Source: Verrucomicrobiales bacterium (GTDB lineage: Bacteria > Verrucomicrobiota > Verrucomicrobiia > Limisphaerales > J093). From it: a stretch of 64,000 nucleotides of DNA. The notes under the pieces are model-generated. The model was not told the origin of the DNA. It did not search any database and saw only the letters and a list, made by a program, of their open reading frames with translations. Shown here piece after piece: positions 1 to 9,060 of the stretch. The stretch lies in contig JABTUJ010000043.1 in NCBI GenBank assembly GCA_015075445.1, forward strand, positions 1-64,000, given 5' to 3'. The stretch's first letter is position 1, and each line of letters starts with the position of its first letter. The translations under genes and the position numbers were made by a program.

Positions 1-623
1 ATCTGCCAGAGCAGGAAATTGCTGATGCGGAGTTCGCCGCTGGTCCGGATGAGCAGGTCGGGGTCAGGGTAGTTGTGCGTGTACAGGTGCTGGGCCACCG
101 CCTGCTCGTTGATCTCCTCCGGGTCCAGTTGGCCGGCCTTGACCTTGTGGGCCAGGCGGCGGATGGCCTCGACGATCTCCGTGCGACCCCCGTAGCTGAG
201 GGCCAGGATGAGCGTCAGGCCGTTGTTGCGGGCGAGGGCGGCCCGGGTGTTCTGGAGCTGGGCCTGGACGAACTCCGGGAGGCGATAGATCTGGCCGATG
301 GCCTCGAGGCGCACGTTGTTCCGGTTCAGCTCGCCGATCTCGTTCTTCAGGTACCGCGCCAGGTACTTCATCAGCGTGTCCACCTCGTCCTTCGGCCGCT
401 GCCAGTTCTCGATCGAAAACGCATACAGCGTGAGGTACTTGATCCCCAGTTCGCCCGCGGCCCGCACAATGACCCGCACCGACTCTGCTCCAACGCGGTG
501 GCCCTCGACGCGCGGGAGGTGGCGTTGTTTGGCCCAGCGCCCGTTGCCGTCCATGATGATGGCCACGTGCGTGGGGAGATTCGCCAGCGCCGGCGGGCTG
601 AGGTGCGGGGACGGAGGGCTCAT
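1..623 (-). CDS. uppS: Isoprenyl (undecaprenyl) diphosphate synthase, 3' end cut by window
   Basis: Cis-prenyltransferase that condenses isopentenyl diphosphate units onto farnesyl diphosphate to make the C55 lipid carrier for peptidoglycan and polysaccharide synthesis; cytosolic, membrane-associated. The reading frame starts at the ATG complementary to 621-623 and gives MSPPSPHLSPPALANLPTHV, then the family motif IIMDGNGRWAKQR (catalytic Asp, substrate-binding Gly-Asn-Gly-Arg-Trp). Later it shows YLTLYAFSIENWQRP and, close to the window edge, DLLIRTSGELRISNFLLWQ, the conserved C-terminal half. About 207 codons are visible; the last ~40 residues are missing because the window ends. It follows purA by 43 bp on the same strand, so purA-uppS are probably cotranscribed. 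Identification is certain from motifs; only the 3' end is unseen. Confidence 0.95.
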   Translation of the reverse strand, partial: MSPPSPHLSPPALANLPTHVAIIMDGNGRWAKQRHLPRVEGHRVGAESVRVIVRAAGELGIKYLTLYAFSIENWQRPKDEVDTLMKYLARYLKNEIGELNRNNVRLEAIGQIYRLPEFVQAQLQNTRAALARNNGLTLILALSYGGRTEIVEAIRRLAHKVKAGQLDPEEINEQAVAQHLYTHNYPDPDLLIRTSGELRISNFLLWQ

Positions 624-666
624 GCGCCGGCGGCCGGTCCCCCGCGGGCGGGGAGCCGGTCGGGGT

Positions 667-1935
667 TCACAGGTGGATGGTCTGATCGCGGGCGGGTCCG
701 ACCGAGACAATGCCGAGCTTGGCGTTCGAGAGTTCCGCCAGGGCGCGGAGATACGCCCGGCACTTGGCCGGGAGTTTCTTCCACTCGCGGATCCCGTCGG
801 TGGGCGTGCGCCAGCCCGGGAACTCGGCGTAGACCGGTTCGCAGGCCGCGAGCACTTCGAGGTCGCACGGCACGTGGGAGAGCGTCTCGGTCCCGCGCCG
901 GTACCCGATGCAGATCTTGAGGGTCTCGAGCGTGTCGAGGCCGTCGACATTCGTGACCGCGAGCGTGTCGATCCCATTGACCATCGTGGCGTGGCGCGTG
1001 ACGACGCTGTCGGCCCAACCGCAGCGGCGCGGGCGGCCGGTGGTGGCGCCGAACTCGCGGCCCATGCCGTGCAGGAGATCGGCGATCTCGGCGTTTTCCG
1101 TGGGAAAGGGACCTTCCCCGACGCGGGTGGTGTAGGCCTTCATGACGCCGACCACGCGGTCCATCCGGTTGGGCGGCACGCCGGAGCCGGTGCAGGCGCC
1201 GCCGGCGGTCGTGTTCGACGACGTGACAAACGGGTAAGTGCCGTGGTCGATGTCGAGGAACGTGCCCTGCGCCCCCTCGAAAAGCACCGCGGCGCCGCGC
1301 TGGGTGGCCTCGTGAAGGAGCACCACCGTCGAGGTGACGAAGGGCTGGAGCCGGTCGCCAGCCGCCCGGTAGGCCGCGTGGACCTTGGCAAAGGAGAGCG
1401 GCTTGGCGCCGAAGGCCTTGAGGACCTGGTTGTTTTCAGCGAGCCGCTGCCGGAGCAGGGCCTCGAACCGGGGCGGGTTGATCAGATCCACCATGCGGAG
1501 GCCCACCCGCGCGGCCTTGTCGCCGTAGGCCGGACCGATGCCCCGTTTGGTGGTGCCGATCTTGTGCTTGCCCTTGCGGAGCTCGCGCTGCTCGTCCAGC
1601 AGGCGGTGGTAGGGCAGGACGAGGTGAGCGGTCTCACTGACGAACAGCTTGCCGGCCACGGTGACCCCGGCGGCCTCGAGCATCGCGATCTCCTCGACGA
1701 GGCTCAGCGGGTCGATGACGACGCCGTTGCCGATGACACACCGCTTGTCCGGCCACAGAATGCCGGAGGGCACGAGATGGAGGACGAACTTCTTGGGGCC
1801 GATGAAGACGGTGTGGCCGGCGTTGTTGCCGCCAGCGGTCCGCACGATCAGGTCCGAGCGCTCGGCGAGGACGTCGATGATCTTGCCTTTGCCTTCATCG
1901 CCCCATTGGGCGCCCACAAGGATCGTGTTGGCCAT
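667..1935 (-). CDS. purA: Adenylosuccinate synthetase
   Basis: Catalyses GTP-dependent condensation of IMP with aspartate to adenylosuccinate, the first committed step to AMP; cytosolic. The 422-residue product has normal family length. The N-terminal GTP loop reads GAQWGDEGKGKI with Asp13 and Lys16 in place, and GGNNAGHTV supplies the catalytic His41. The IMP loop GTTKRGIGPAYGDKAAR and the C-terminal guanine-binding segment ISVGPARDQTI are also present. The ATG start is directly supported by the conserved MANTILVGAQWGDEGKGK beginning. It lies between a coiled-coil protein gene (41 bp upstream) and uppS (43 bp downstream), forming a compact minus-strand operon. Confidence 0.98.
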   Translation of the reverse strand: MANTILVGAQWGDEGKGKIIDVLAERSDLIVRTAGGNNAGHTVFIGPKKFVLHLVPSGILWPDKRCVIGNGVVIDPLSLVEEIAMLEAAGVTVAGKLFVSETAHLVLPYHRLLDEQRELRKGKHKIGTTKRGIGPAYGDKAARVGLRMVDLINPPRFEALLRQRLAENNQVLKAFGAKPLSFAKVHAAYRAAGDRLQPFVTSTVVLLHEATQRGAAVLFEGAQGTFLDIDHGTYPFVTSSNTTAGGACTGSGVPPNRMDRVVGVMKAYTTRVGEGPFPTENAEIADLLHGMGREFGATTGRPRRCGWADSVVTRHATMVNGIDTLAVTNVDGLDTLETLKICIGYRRGTETLSHVPCDLEVLAACEPVYAEFPGWRTPTDGIREWKKLPAKCRAYLRALAELSNAKLGIVSVGPARDQTIHL

Positions 1936-1976
1936 AAACTGGCTGGGCTGAGGACAGGGAGGCGCGCGGCAGCGGG

Positions 1977-2759
1977 TTACTCCGGGGCCGGCGGGGCATT
2001 CGTCGGAACGGTCAGAATCGTGGCGGTGCCGTCGCGCCGAATCTCGACGTTCAGGTCGGGACCGGAAGCGGCATCGGCCGGGCGCACGCCGCGCAACGGG
2101 GTTTCGCCGGGTCGCCCCGGTTCGGCCCCGTAGAGGTTCCGGCGCAGGTTTTCGATCTGCCGGGCCACGGAAAGCTGGTCCCGGAGATGGACGATCTGCT
2201 CGCGCAGGGCGACGACGTCACTCAGGCGCCGTTCCATCTCGGCCTTCTCGGTCTGCAGCCGGTGAAGTTCCTCGAGGAGAAAATCGCGGTCGCCCTCGGC
2301 GGCATCGAGTTTCTGCCGGGTCAGGGTGATCTGGCCTTCGAGGGACGTGATGGCGCCGCGCATCTCGTTGGCCTGCCGGTCCAGCGAGGAGTTCTGGCCT
2401 TCGAGCTCGGCGATGCGGCCTTCCCGCTTGGCGAGCTCGGTTTCCTTCTCCTTAAGGGACTGGGTGGCGGCCTGCACGGCGGTCTCGGTGCGTGCCAGGA
2501 CTTCCTTGGTCTGGCTGAGCTGCTGGGCCGTCTGCTCGAGGCTCGCGCGGGTCACGTCCACGTCCTGGCGCAGCTTGGAGGTCTGCGACTCGAGCTGCTC
2601 ACGCTGGGACTTGGTGTCCTCGAGATCCTTGGCCAGCTCCTGGATGCGCGCTTCGGCCGCCCGCTGGGCGCTGGCGGCCTGATTGTGCCGGACGACCAGG
2701 CCGACGAGGAGGCCGAGACACAGCAGGATCAGGATGACGACTGGTGCCTTCGAGTTCAT
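1977..2759 (-). CDS. Membrane-anchored coiled-coil protein of unknown function
   Basis: A 260-residue protein that I cannot assign to a named family. Residues 1-24 are a short basic/polar start followed by a hydrophobic stretch (VVILILLCLGLLVGLVV), an uncleaved signal anchor. Residues ~30-200 are almost entirely heptad-like, rich in Glu, Gln, Lys, Arg and Leu, and should form one long coiled coil. The last ~60 residues are Pro/Gly-rich and end in TILTVPTNAPPAPE. The layout resembles small periplasmic spacer or scaffold proteins, but no enzymatic motif is visible. It is the first gene of the putative purA-uppS operon and is divergent from the ABC transporter 126 bp away. The role is unknown. 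Confidence 0.8.
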   Translation of the reverse strand: MNSKAPVVILILLCLGLLVGLVVRHNQAASAQRAAEARIQELAKDLEDTKSQREQLESQTSKLRQDVDVTRASLEQTAQQLSQTKEVLARTETAVQAATQSLKEKETELAKREGRIAELEGQNSSLDRQANEMRGAITSLEGQITLTRQKLDAAEGDRDFLLEELHRLQTEKAEMERRLSDVVALREQIVHLRDQLSVARQIENLRRNLYGAEPGRPGETPLRGVRPADAASGPDLNVEIRRDGTATILTVPTNAPPAPE

Positions 2760-2885
2760 TTGCGGGCAATCTTCTGGTTTTTACCCCGCAACGCAAGTCT
2801 GTTCGCCGGAGTCGGTTCATGGCCCGGCCGCGCCCCGAGAAATGCCTCGCCCCGGGCGCCCCGCTTCGCATACTGCCCGGAGCCG

Positions 2886-4739
2886 ATGGTCTCGTTCCTG
2901 TTCGAGCTCCTGCGCTGGGCGCGGCCCTACCGGACCCGCCTGGGTCTGGGCATCGCGTTCGGCGTGGTGGCGGGCCTGAACGAAGTGCTGCTGGTGCTGG
3001 CGATCTACTTCGTGTTCGCCGTGATCTTCCCGCAGACGGGCGCCCAGGAAATCCAGGCGGCCCTCGAACGACTGGCGGTGTTCCTGCCCGGCGTGGCCCG
3101 CTTCCTGGGCGATCGCGTCCAGGAGCTGAGCCTCGCACCCACGGTCCCGACCGTGGTGCTGGTCGTTTCCGTCATCCCCGCGGTGATGGCGCTGCGCGGC
3201 ACGGTCAGCTACCTGAACATCTACCTCCTGGAATGGGTGGCCATCCGGGTGGTGACGGACTTTCGCGGCCGGCTGCTCCGCCATCTGCTCGACCTGCCGC
3301 TCAGCTTCCACAGCCGCTCGAGCACGGGGGAATTAATGTCGCGCCTGGCCAACGACGTCGTGACCCTCCACGGGGCGCTGGCGAACTCGCTGGTTGCGTT
3401 GATTAAAGACCCCGTGGCGCTGCTGGCGTTTGTGGTCTACCAGATCACGCAGCAGCCGAGGCTCACGCTCCTGTCGCTGATCATTTTCCCGGCCTGCCTG
3501 ATTCCGGTGATCGTCTATGCCCGCAAGATCCGGAAGTCGTCCGAGGCCATCCAGAACGAAACCGCGGCCGTCTTCGAGGGGATCCACGAAGGCCTCAGCG
3601 GCGTGCGCATCGTCAAGGCGTACAACCTCGAACCCGTGGTCGAGGACCAGTACCGTCGCAACAACGCGCGGTTTCTCAGCCAGTTCATGCGCGTCACTCG
3701 CGCCAGCGAACTGCCCGGGCCGATGATCGAGTTCTTCGGCATGATCGGCGCCGCGGCCCTGCTGGGGGTCATCGCCCTGGGCGGGGAGCAGCGGACGAGC
3801 GCCGCCGGGTTCATGGCCTTCATCTCGGCCATCATGCTGATGTACGCCCGGATCAAGTCCGTGATCCGCATGTACAACCGCCTGCTGCAGGCCCGCGCCG
3901 CCAGCCAGCGCGTCTTCCGCCTGCTCGAGTTGCGCTCCGATCTGGTGGAGCCGGCGCATCCCCTGCCGCTCCACGCCGCCGGCCAGGACATCCGCTTCGA
4001 GCACGTGGACTTTGAGTACGGCGACCAGCCGGTGTTGCGCGACATCGACCTCACCGTCAAGGCCGGTCAACTCGTGGCGTTGGTCGGCGCCAGCGGCTCG
4101 GGGAAGACCACCCTCACCAACCTTCTCCTCCGCTTCTACGACCCGAAACGCGGCCGGGTCTGCATCGGGGACCGCGACCTGCGTGAGGTGGCCACCCCGG
4201 AGCTCCGTCGCCAGATCGCCGTGGTCACCCAGGAGACCATCCTCTTCAACGACACCATCCACCGCAATATCGAGCTGGGTCGCCCCGGCGCCGCCCCCGC
4301 CGAGATCGAGGCCGCCGCCCGCCACGCCCACGCCCATGACTTCATCATGGCCCAACCCCGAGGCTACGACACCGTCATCGGCGAACGCGGCGGCAACCTC
4401 TCCGGCGGCCAGCGCCAGCGCCTCGCCATCGCCCGGGCCCTCCTGCGCAACGCCCCCATCCTCGTGCTCGATGAAGCCACCAGCGCCCTGGACACCGAAT
4501 CCGAGCGGCTCGTTCAGGCCGCTCTCGACCAGCTCATGGAGGGCCGCACCACCATCTGCATCGCCCACCGCCTCTCCACTGTCGTCCACGCCGACCTCAT
4601 CGTCGTCCTGGCCGAAGGCCGAATCGTCGAAACCGGCCGGCACGCCGAGCTCCTCGCCCGGGACGGCCACTACCGCCGGCTCTACGAGCTTCAGTTCCAG
4701 ACCCCGGCAGCCGAACGCGCGCCAGCGAACCCGGCTTGA
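2886..4739 (+). CDS. ABC exporter, MsbA/lipid-exporter type (fused TMD-NBD)
   Basis: A 617-residue half-transporter. Residues ~1-330 hold the six-helix exporter membrane domain (for example LGIAFGVVAGLNEVLLVLA and LLAFVVYQITQQPRLTLLSL). Residues ~350-610 are the ATPase: Walker A GASGSGKT at ~401-408, Q-loop VTQETILF, signature LSGGQRQR, Walker B with LVLDEATSALD, and the H-loop in IAHRLST. The family includes lipid A/lipid-flipping MsbA and multidrug exporters, so the substrate is inferred, not seen. I chose the ATG at 2886 because it begins the membrane domain; the open frame extends farther upstream but through sequence antisense to the neighbouring coiled-coil gene. It converges with pbpC, with 34 bp between stop codons. 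Confidence 0.93.
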   Translation: MVSFLFELLRWARPYRTRLGLGIAFGVVAGLNEVLLVLAIYFVFAVIFPQTGAQEIQAALERLAVFLPGVARFLGDRVQELSLAPTVPTVVLVVSVIPAVMALRGTVSYLNIYLLEWVAIRVVTDFRGRLLRHLLDLPLSFHSRSSTGELMSRLANDVVTLHGALANSLVALIKDPVALLAFVVYQITQQPRLTLLSLIIFPACLIPVIVYARKIRKSSEAIQNETAAVFEGIHEGLSGVRIVKAYNLEPVVEDQYRRNNARFLSQFMRVTRASELPGPMIEFFGMIGAAALLGVIALGGEQRTSAAGFMAFISAIMLMYARIKSVIRMYNRLLQARAASQRVFRLLELRSDLVEPAHPLPLHAAGQDIRFEHVDFEYGDQPVLRDIDLTVKAGQLVALVGASGSGKTTLTNLLLRFYDPKRGRVCIGDRDLREVATPELRRQIAVVTQETILFNDTIHRNIELGRPGAAPAEIEAAARHAHAHDFIMAQPRGYDTVIGERGGNLSGGQRQRLAIARALLRNAPILVLDEATSALDTESERLVQAALDQLMEGRTTICIAHRLSTVVHADLIVVLAEGRIVETGRHAELLARDGHYRRLYELQFQTPAAERAPANPA

Positions 4740-4773
4740 ACTCGTCGGATCGGCTCCCCCCGGGACCGTGGGT

Positions 4774-7089
4774 TCAGAGCCGCCGGACCTCGATCCACGC
4801 GCGCGCCTCAGCCCCCGTCCGCTCGTCCTGCGCCACCAGCTCATGGCGTCCCTCCGCAAGCCACGCTTCGGGAGTGCCCGACGCGCCGGTGATCGTCAGC
4901 GTCGGGCTGTGCCAGCGAACCTGCCCCGCCGCCAGGGCGCGCAGGCGCAGCCGCCGCCCCGCCTCCGGCAGGTCTGGATCGAGCACAAACACCGCCCCGG
5001 ACAGCGGCTGCGTGATGCGGAACTCCGCCGGCGGCACCTCGTCGTCGTCCAGCCAAACCCGCGCCGCCAGCGATTGACCGTGGTGCAGAAACCAGTCTCG
5101 ATACGCGGCCGGTAACCGGACCCGACCCGCCGCGTCGTAGTCAGTGGCCGTCTCCCGAGGCGGCAGGGCGGTCGCCAGAAAGCGTTCGCGGAGCGCGTCG
5201 GGACGGCCAGGATCCACCTGTCTGCCGGTCAGCGGATGGATGGCCAGCTCGACCAACGGCGTCGGCGGCGGGTACCAGCTCGTGCCGAAACGCTCGTGCA
5301 GGTGGTTCATCAGTTCCTGCAGGACGGGCGCCGCCCCGCTCACGCCGGAGATCTCCTGCATGGGTGTCCCGTCGAAGTTGCCCACCCAGACGGCGACGAC
5401 GAATTCCGGGGTGTACCCGAACGCCCAGTTGTCGCGAAACGCCGTGCTGGTGCCCGTCTTGCACGCCACGGGGAAGTCGAAGCGCAAGGGTGAATCCAGC
5501 CCGAACGCCCGCGCCCGCGCGGCGTTGTCGCTGAGGATGTCGGCCACCAGCCAGGCGGGGCCGGCCTCGAATACCCGCGGGTCCCGGGACGCCTTCGCAG
5601 CCGCGGCGGCGCCCACCGGCGTGTCCGCGAGCAGCCGGTACGGGCGGTGGAGGCCCAGCCGCGCCAGACAGGCATAGGCGTTGGCCAGCTCGAGCAGGCG
5701 CGCCTCCGCGTTGCCAATCGTCAGCCCCAGCCCGTAGAACGCCGGCGGCTGATCGAGGGTGGTGAGCCCGCACGCCTGCAACCGCTCGAGCAGCACGCCC
5801 GGCCCGCCAATCGCCTCGAGCACTTTCACCGCCGGGATGTTCAGCGAGTTGGCCAGTGCCTCCCGGTAACGGGTCGGGCCCTGACAACGCCGATCGTAGT
5901 TGAGCGGCGCGAACACACCCGTCGGCGTGGCGAAGTCCGTCGGCACATCGGCCACGATCGTGGCAGGGGTGGCGCCCTGTTCCAGCGCGATCAAGTACGT
6001 GAAGGGTTTGAAGGTCGAGCCGGCCGAGCGCCGGGCCCAGGCCCCGTTCACCTGGCCCGCCGGGACCGCGAAGAAATCCGGGGAGCCGACCAGCGCCCGC
6101 ACGTCGCCGGTGGGGACGTCGAGGATCACCACGGCTCCGTGGCGGGCCTGATGGGGACGGAGGCGATCGAGCTGGCGACGCAGGACCTGCTCGGCCCGCC
6201 GCTGCAGCCCGAGGTCGAGCGTCGTCGCCAGCGGCCCTCCGCCGTGCGCGGCCAACACGGGGGCATGCGTCTGCAGGACCAGGTCGGCGAAGTGCGGCGC
6301 GAGGAAGTCCGCGACCGGGGAGCGCAGCCGCAGGGGCGCCGCGCAGGCGCGGGCGTATTCGGCCTCGGTCAGCCGTCCCGCGGCGCGCATCCGGGCGAGG
6401 ATCCATTGCTGTCGTTGGCGGGCGCGTTCGAAGTTGCGGTGGGGATTGAGACGGGTGGGTGCCTGCGGCAGGCCGGCCAGGAACGCGGCCTCGGCCGGGC
6501 TCAGGTCCGGCAGGCGCCGGTCGAAGTAGAAGGCGGCGGCGGCGGCGCATCCCCGGCGGCGGTTGCCGTAGTCGATCCGGTTCAGGTAGGCGGTGAGGAT
6601 CTGTTGCTTGGACCAGATCTGTTCCAGGCGCAGAGCCTGGAGGGACTCGAGGAGTTTCGGAAACAGGGTTCGCGGCCGCGGCTGGACCTGTTTGATGAGC
6701 TGCTGCGTGAGGGTCGAGGCGCCCGACACGACGCGGCGGTGCCGCAGAAGCTGGCCCGTGGCCCGCAGGGTGGCGCGCCAGTCCACGCCATCGTGCTTCC
6801 AGAAGCGCTGGTCCTCCGCGGCCAGGGTGGCGTCGATCAGGCATTGCGGGATCTCGGCCAGCGAAGCGGTTTGACTGACAAAGTCCTCCACCGCGCTGAC
6901 CTCACGCAGCGAACGCCCGTGGCGATCCGTCAGCTCAACCGCGGGGGGAAGCGGGAGGTACAGACCCGCTGGCAGCGGCACGCAGCGCAGCGCCACCCAT
7001 GCGGCCAACGGCAGAACCAGCAGCAGTACCAATCCGAGCCACTGGACACCCCGCCTTTGTCCGGACAGCCGGGTTCCCTCGCCCGGCAC
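4774..7089 (-). CDS. pbpC: Penicillin-binding protein 1C
   Basis: Bifunctional class A-type PBP that polymerises lipid II glycan chains and cross-links peptides in the periplasm. The 771-residue product has an N-terminal membrane anchor (~17-35). The family 51 glycosyltransferase domain follows, with EDQRFWKHDGVD (catalytic Glu92) and ASTLTQQLIKQ. The transpeptidase domain has Ser358-x-x-Lys361 (STFK), Ser415-Leu-Asn417 and Lys544-Thr-Gly. The last ~80 residues are the beta-rich domain typical of PBP1C (FRITQPLSGAVFVLD). All catalytic residues are intact. In enterobacteria pbpC sits beside an alpha-2-macroglobulin gene; here no such partner is adjacent. Confidence 0.96.
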   Translation of the reverse strand: MPGEGTRLSGQRRGVQWLGLVLLLVLPLAAWVALRCVPLPAGLYLPLPPAVELTDRHGRSLREVSAVEDFVSQTASLAEIPQCLIDATLAAEDQRFWKHDGVDWRATLRATGQLLRHRRVVSGASTLTQQLIKQVQPRPRTLFPKLLESLQALRLEQIWSKQQILTAYLNRIDYGNRRRGCAAAAAFYFDRRLPDLSPAEAAFLAGLPQAPTRLNPHRNFERARQRQQWILARMRAAGRLTEAEYARACAAPLRLRSPVADFLAPHFADLVLQTHAPVLAAHGGGPLATTLDLGLQRRAEQVLRRQLDRLRPHQARHGAVVILDVPTGDVRALVGSPDFFAVPAGQVNGAWARRSAGSTFKPFTYLIALEQGATPATIVADVPTDFATPTGVFAPLNYDRRCQGPTRYREALANSLNIPAVKVLEAIGGPGVLLERLQACGLTTLDQPPAFYGLGLTIGNAEARLLELANAYACLARLGLHRPYRLLADTPVGAAAAAKASRDPRVFEAGPAWLVADILSDNAARARAFGLDSPLRFDFPVACKTGTSTAFRDNWAFGYTPEFVVAVWVGNFDGTPMQEISGVSGAAPVLQELMNHLHERFGTSWYPPPTPLVELAIHPLTGRQVDPGRPDALRERFLATALPPRETATDYDAAGRVRLPAAYRDWFLHHGQSLAARVWLDDDEVPPAEFRITQPLSGAVFVLDPDLPEAGRRLRLRALAAGQVRWHSPTLTITGASGTPEAWLAEGRHELVAQDERTGAEARAWIEVRRL

Positions 7090-7141
7090 GCTCCGTTCGA
7101 GCTCAGGGGCCTTGAACCCTCCCCGCCGGGTCGGGGGACCC

Positions 7142-7176
7142 GGCCTACAGGTTGTAGGCCCGGTGCCCTCACCGGG
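7142..7176. repeat. Two adjacent perfect hairpins upstream of pbpC
   Basis: GGCCTAC (7142-7148) pairs with GTAGGCC (7154-7160), and CCCGGTG (7159-7165) pairs with CACCGGG (7170-7176). The arms overlap by two bases, so the hairpins are mutually exclusive. The GTAGG...CCTC...C pattern is loosely like the P modules farther along the window. It sits between the pbpC start and the ribbon-helix-helix gene and may be a dispersed palindromic element or part of a leader. Confidence 0.6.
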
Positions 7177-7231
7177 CGCTTCATGGAGAGTCGAGAGCAG
7201 AGAGGGTCTCAGGCGCGCCTCGCTGGACAGA

Positions 7232-7504
7232 TCATCCTGGCCACCTCCACAACTTCCGCTCCTCGCGCACCTCCGCTAGATAGGCGGCGGCGGCTTCCGA
7301 CGTCAGTCCCTGGCCGGAATCGTGGAGATGGCGAAGTCTGGCGATGGGATCTCCGATCCTCGGCGTTGCCTGGGCCTCGGCTTGCGCAACCGCCCGGCGG
7401 ACGACTTCTGCCCGCGAGACCTTCCAGACCCCGGCCAAACGCTTAAGGCGAGCGGCCGTCGCCCGGTCGAGGGCCAAGGTGGTTCGGTGGCTACTCGTTT
7501 GCAC
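7232..7504 (-). CDS. Ribbon-helix-helix (CopG/MetJ-like) small protein, antitoxin-like
   Basis: A small protein whose N-terminal half, TTLALDRATAARLKRLAG followed by SRAEVVRRAVAQAEAQ, matches the beta-strand plus two-helix pattern of ribbon-helix-helix DNA-binding domains used by type II antitoxins. The C-terminal ~40 residues (DPIARLRHLHDSGQGLTSEA) resemble a toxin-binding or flexible tail. The start is uncertain: GTG at 7504 begins just before the domain, while a TTG at 7552 would add 16 residues; neither has a clear Shine-Dalgarno. No PIN or RelE toxin lies next to it, since the next minus-strand gene is pbpC, so it is an orphan regulator or antitoxin. Confidence 0.65.
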   Translation of the reverse strand: MQTSSHRTTLALDRATAARLKRLAGVWKVSRAEVVRRAVAQAEAQATPRIGDPIARLRHLHDSGQGLTSEAAAAYLAEVREERKLWRWPG

Positions 7505-7692
7505 CCGACGACAGATACCATCCAGAAGGGCAAGGTCAACGCGACAGGTCAATGCTACAGGTCAGCGGGCCGTGGGACTTGTCCGCACCGGTTTCGCCGG
7601 GACATCCAAGTCCCCGGCTCTTCTTGCGTCGGCGTGGGCGCCAGGCGTGGCGCCAGGTTGACTTGGGCGGGCCGGTCGCCCACGCTCGCGCG

Positions 7693-9060
7693 ATGCACCA
7701 AGACGATCACGTTGCCGCGACTTTCACCTCCGTGCCGCGTCGCCACCAGCGAAGGGCGTGGTTGCTCCTTTTGGGACTGTGCGGCGCAGCCCTGTTCGGG
7801 CCGCTGAGCCGCGCAGACTGGCCGGAGTTCCGCGGTCCCTTTGGGGATGGGCATGTCTCGGCCCCAGGCGACACGCGGGTGCGTGGGCTGCCCCTGGAGT
7901 GGAGCGAGACGAAAAGCGTGCGGTGGAAGACGGCCATTCCGCATCGCGGTTGGTGCACGCCGGTCGTGATGGAGGGCAAGGTCTGGGTGACGACCGCGAC
8001 GGAGGAGGGACATGACTTCTATGTGCTGGGATTGGACGCCGCGACGGGGGAGGTGCGCTTCCACGAGCATCTGTTTCACAGCGCCGACCCGGAGCCGCTC
8101 GGGAACGGCGCGTCTATGAACTGTTACGCCACGCCGTCGTCGGTGATCGAGCCGGGCCGGGTGTACGTCCACTTCGGCAGCTTCGGCACGGCGGCCTTGG
8201 ACACCGGCAACGGCCGGGTGTTATGGAAACGCGACGACCTGCCCTGCCGCCACTACCGCGGTCCTGCGTCCTCCCTGGTGCGGTTCGAGAACCTCGTGAT
8301 CCTGACGATGGACGGCGTGGACCAGCAGTACCACGTGGCGCTGGACAAGAAGACCGGAGCCACCGTCTGGCGGACGGACCGTTCCGTGGCCTGGAACGAC
8401 GAACACGTGCCGGGGCAGATGGCGCGGGACGGCGACTTGCGCAAGGCGCACAGCACGCCGCTGATCGTGAACACCGGCGACAAGCTCCAGATGCTGAGTG
8501 TGGGGGCGAAGGCGGCGTATGGGTACGACCCCCGGACCGGCCGCGAGTTGTGGCGCGTGCAGTATCCCGACTGGTCGGCGGCGCCCCGCCCCTTGTTCGC
8601 CCGTGGCGTCGCGTTCATCGTGACCGGCTTGTCGAAGGGCGAGTTGCTCGCGGTGAAGACCGACGGCGAAGGCGATGTGACGGACACGCACGTGTTGTGG
8701 CGGCTGAAGACGCACATGGGCAAGTACGCTTCGCCGATCCTCGTGGACGGCCTGATCTACACGGCCGCGGCCGAGAGTTTCCTGACCTGCCTGGACGCGG
8801 CGACCGGCGAGGTGATCTGGACGGAGCGCGTTGGCGGCAAGCACGCGGCATCGCCCGTGTACGCCGACGGACGCCTGTACTTCTTCAGCCAGGAGGGGAA
8901 GACGACGGTGTTGCGACCGGGCCGGGCCTACGAGGTGCTGGCGACCAACCAGTTGGACGACGGCTTCATGGCTTCGCCCGCGGTGTCGGGCAAGGCCTTC
9001 TTCCTCCGCACCAAGACGCACCTCTACCGCGTCGAGTCGGCGGCCGCGGCAGGGGATTGA
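7693..9060 (+). CDS. Secreted PQQ-type beta-propeller (pyrrolo-quinoline-quinone-like repeat) protein
   Basis: A 455-residue exported protein. After a basic start it has a hydrophobic signal stretch (AWLLLLGLCGAALFGPLSRA), with maturation expected around ADWPEFRGP, the usual opening of this verrucomicrobial/planctomycete family. Repeated blades such as LGLDAATGEVRF, ALDTGNGRVLWKRD, AYGYDPRTGRELWRV and CLDAATGEVIWTERV are the PQQ/BamB-like propeller motif. The function is not defined; relatives occur as outer-membrane assembly or dehydrogenase-like scaffolds. I chose the ATG at 7693 because it directly precedes the signal peptide, although the frame is open farther upstream. The 3' end overlaps the convergent parA by 37 bp. 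Confidence 0.88.
   Translation: MHQDDHVAATFTSVPRRHQRRAWLLLLGLCGAALFGPLSRADWPEFRGPFGDGHVSAPGDTRVRGLPLEWSETKSVRWKTAIPHRGWCTPVVMEGKVWVTTATEEGHDFYVLGLDAATGEVRFHEHLFHSADPEPLGNGASMNCYATPSSVIEPGRVYVHFGSFGTAALDTGNGRVLWKRDDLPCRHYRGPASSLVRFENLVILTMDGVDQQYHVALDKKTGATVWRTDRSVAWNDEHVPGQMARDGDLRKAHSTPLIVNTGDKLQMLSVGAKAAYGYDPRTGRELWRVQYPDWSAAPRPLFARGVAFIVTGLSKGELLAVKTDGEGDVTDTHVLWRLKTHMGKYASPILVDGLIYTAAAESFLTCLDAATGEVIWTERVGGKHAASPVYADGRLYFFSQEGKTTVLRPGRAYEVLATNQLDDGFMASPAVSGKAFFLRTKTHLYRVESAAAAGD

Noticed and set aside
3333..4859. Long minus-strand frame opposite the ABC exporter
   Set aside because: It is the antisense shadow of strongly conserved exporter coding sequence and shows only Gly/Ala/Asp/Val-rich composition without a family motif.
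7232..7504. Complete type II toxin-antitoxin operon
   Set aside because: Only the ribbon-helix-helix protein is seen; no toxin frame precedes or follows it on the same strand.
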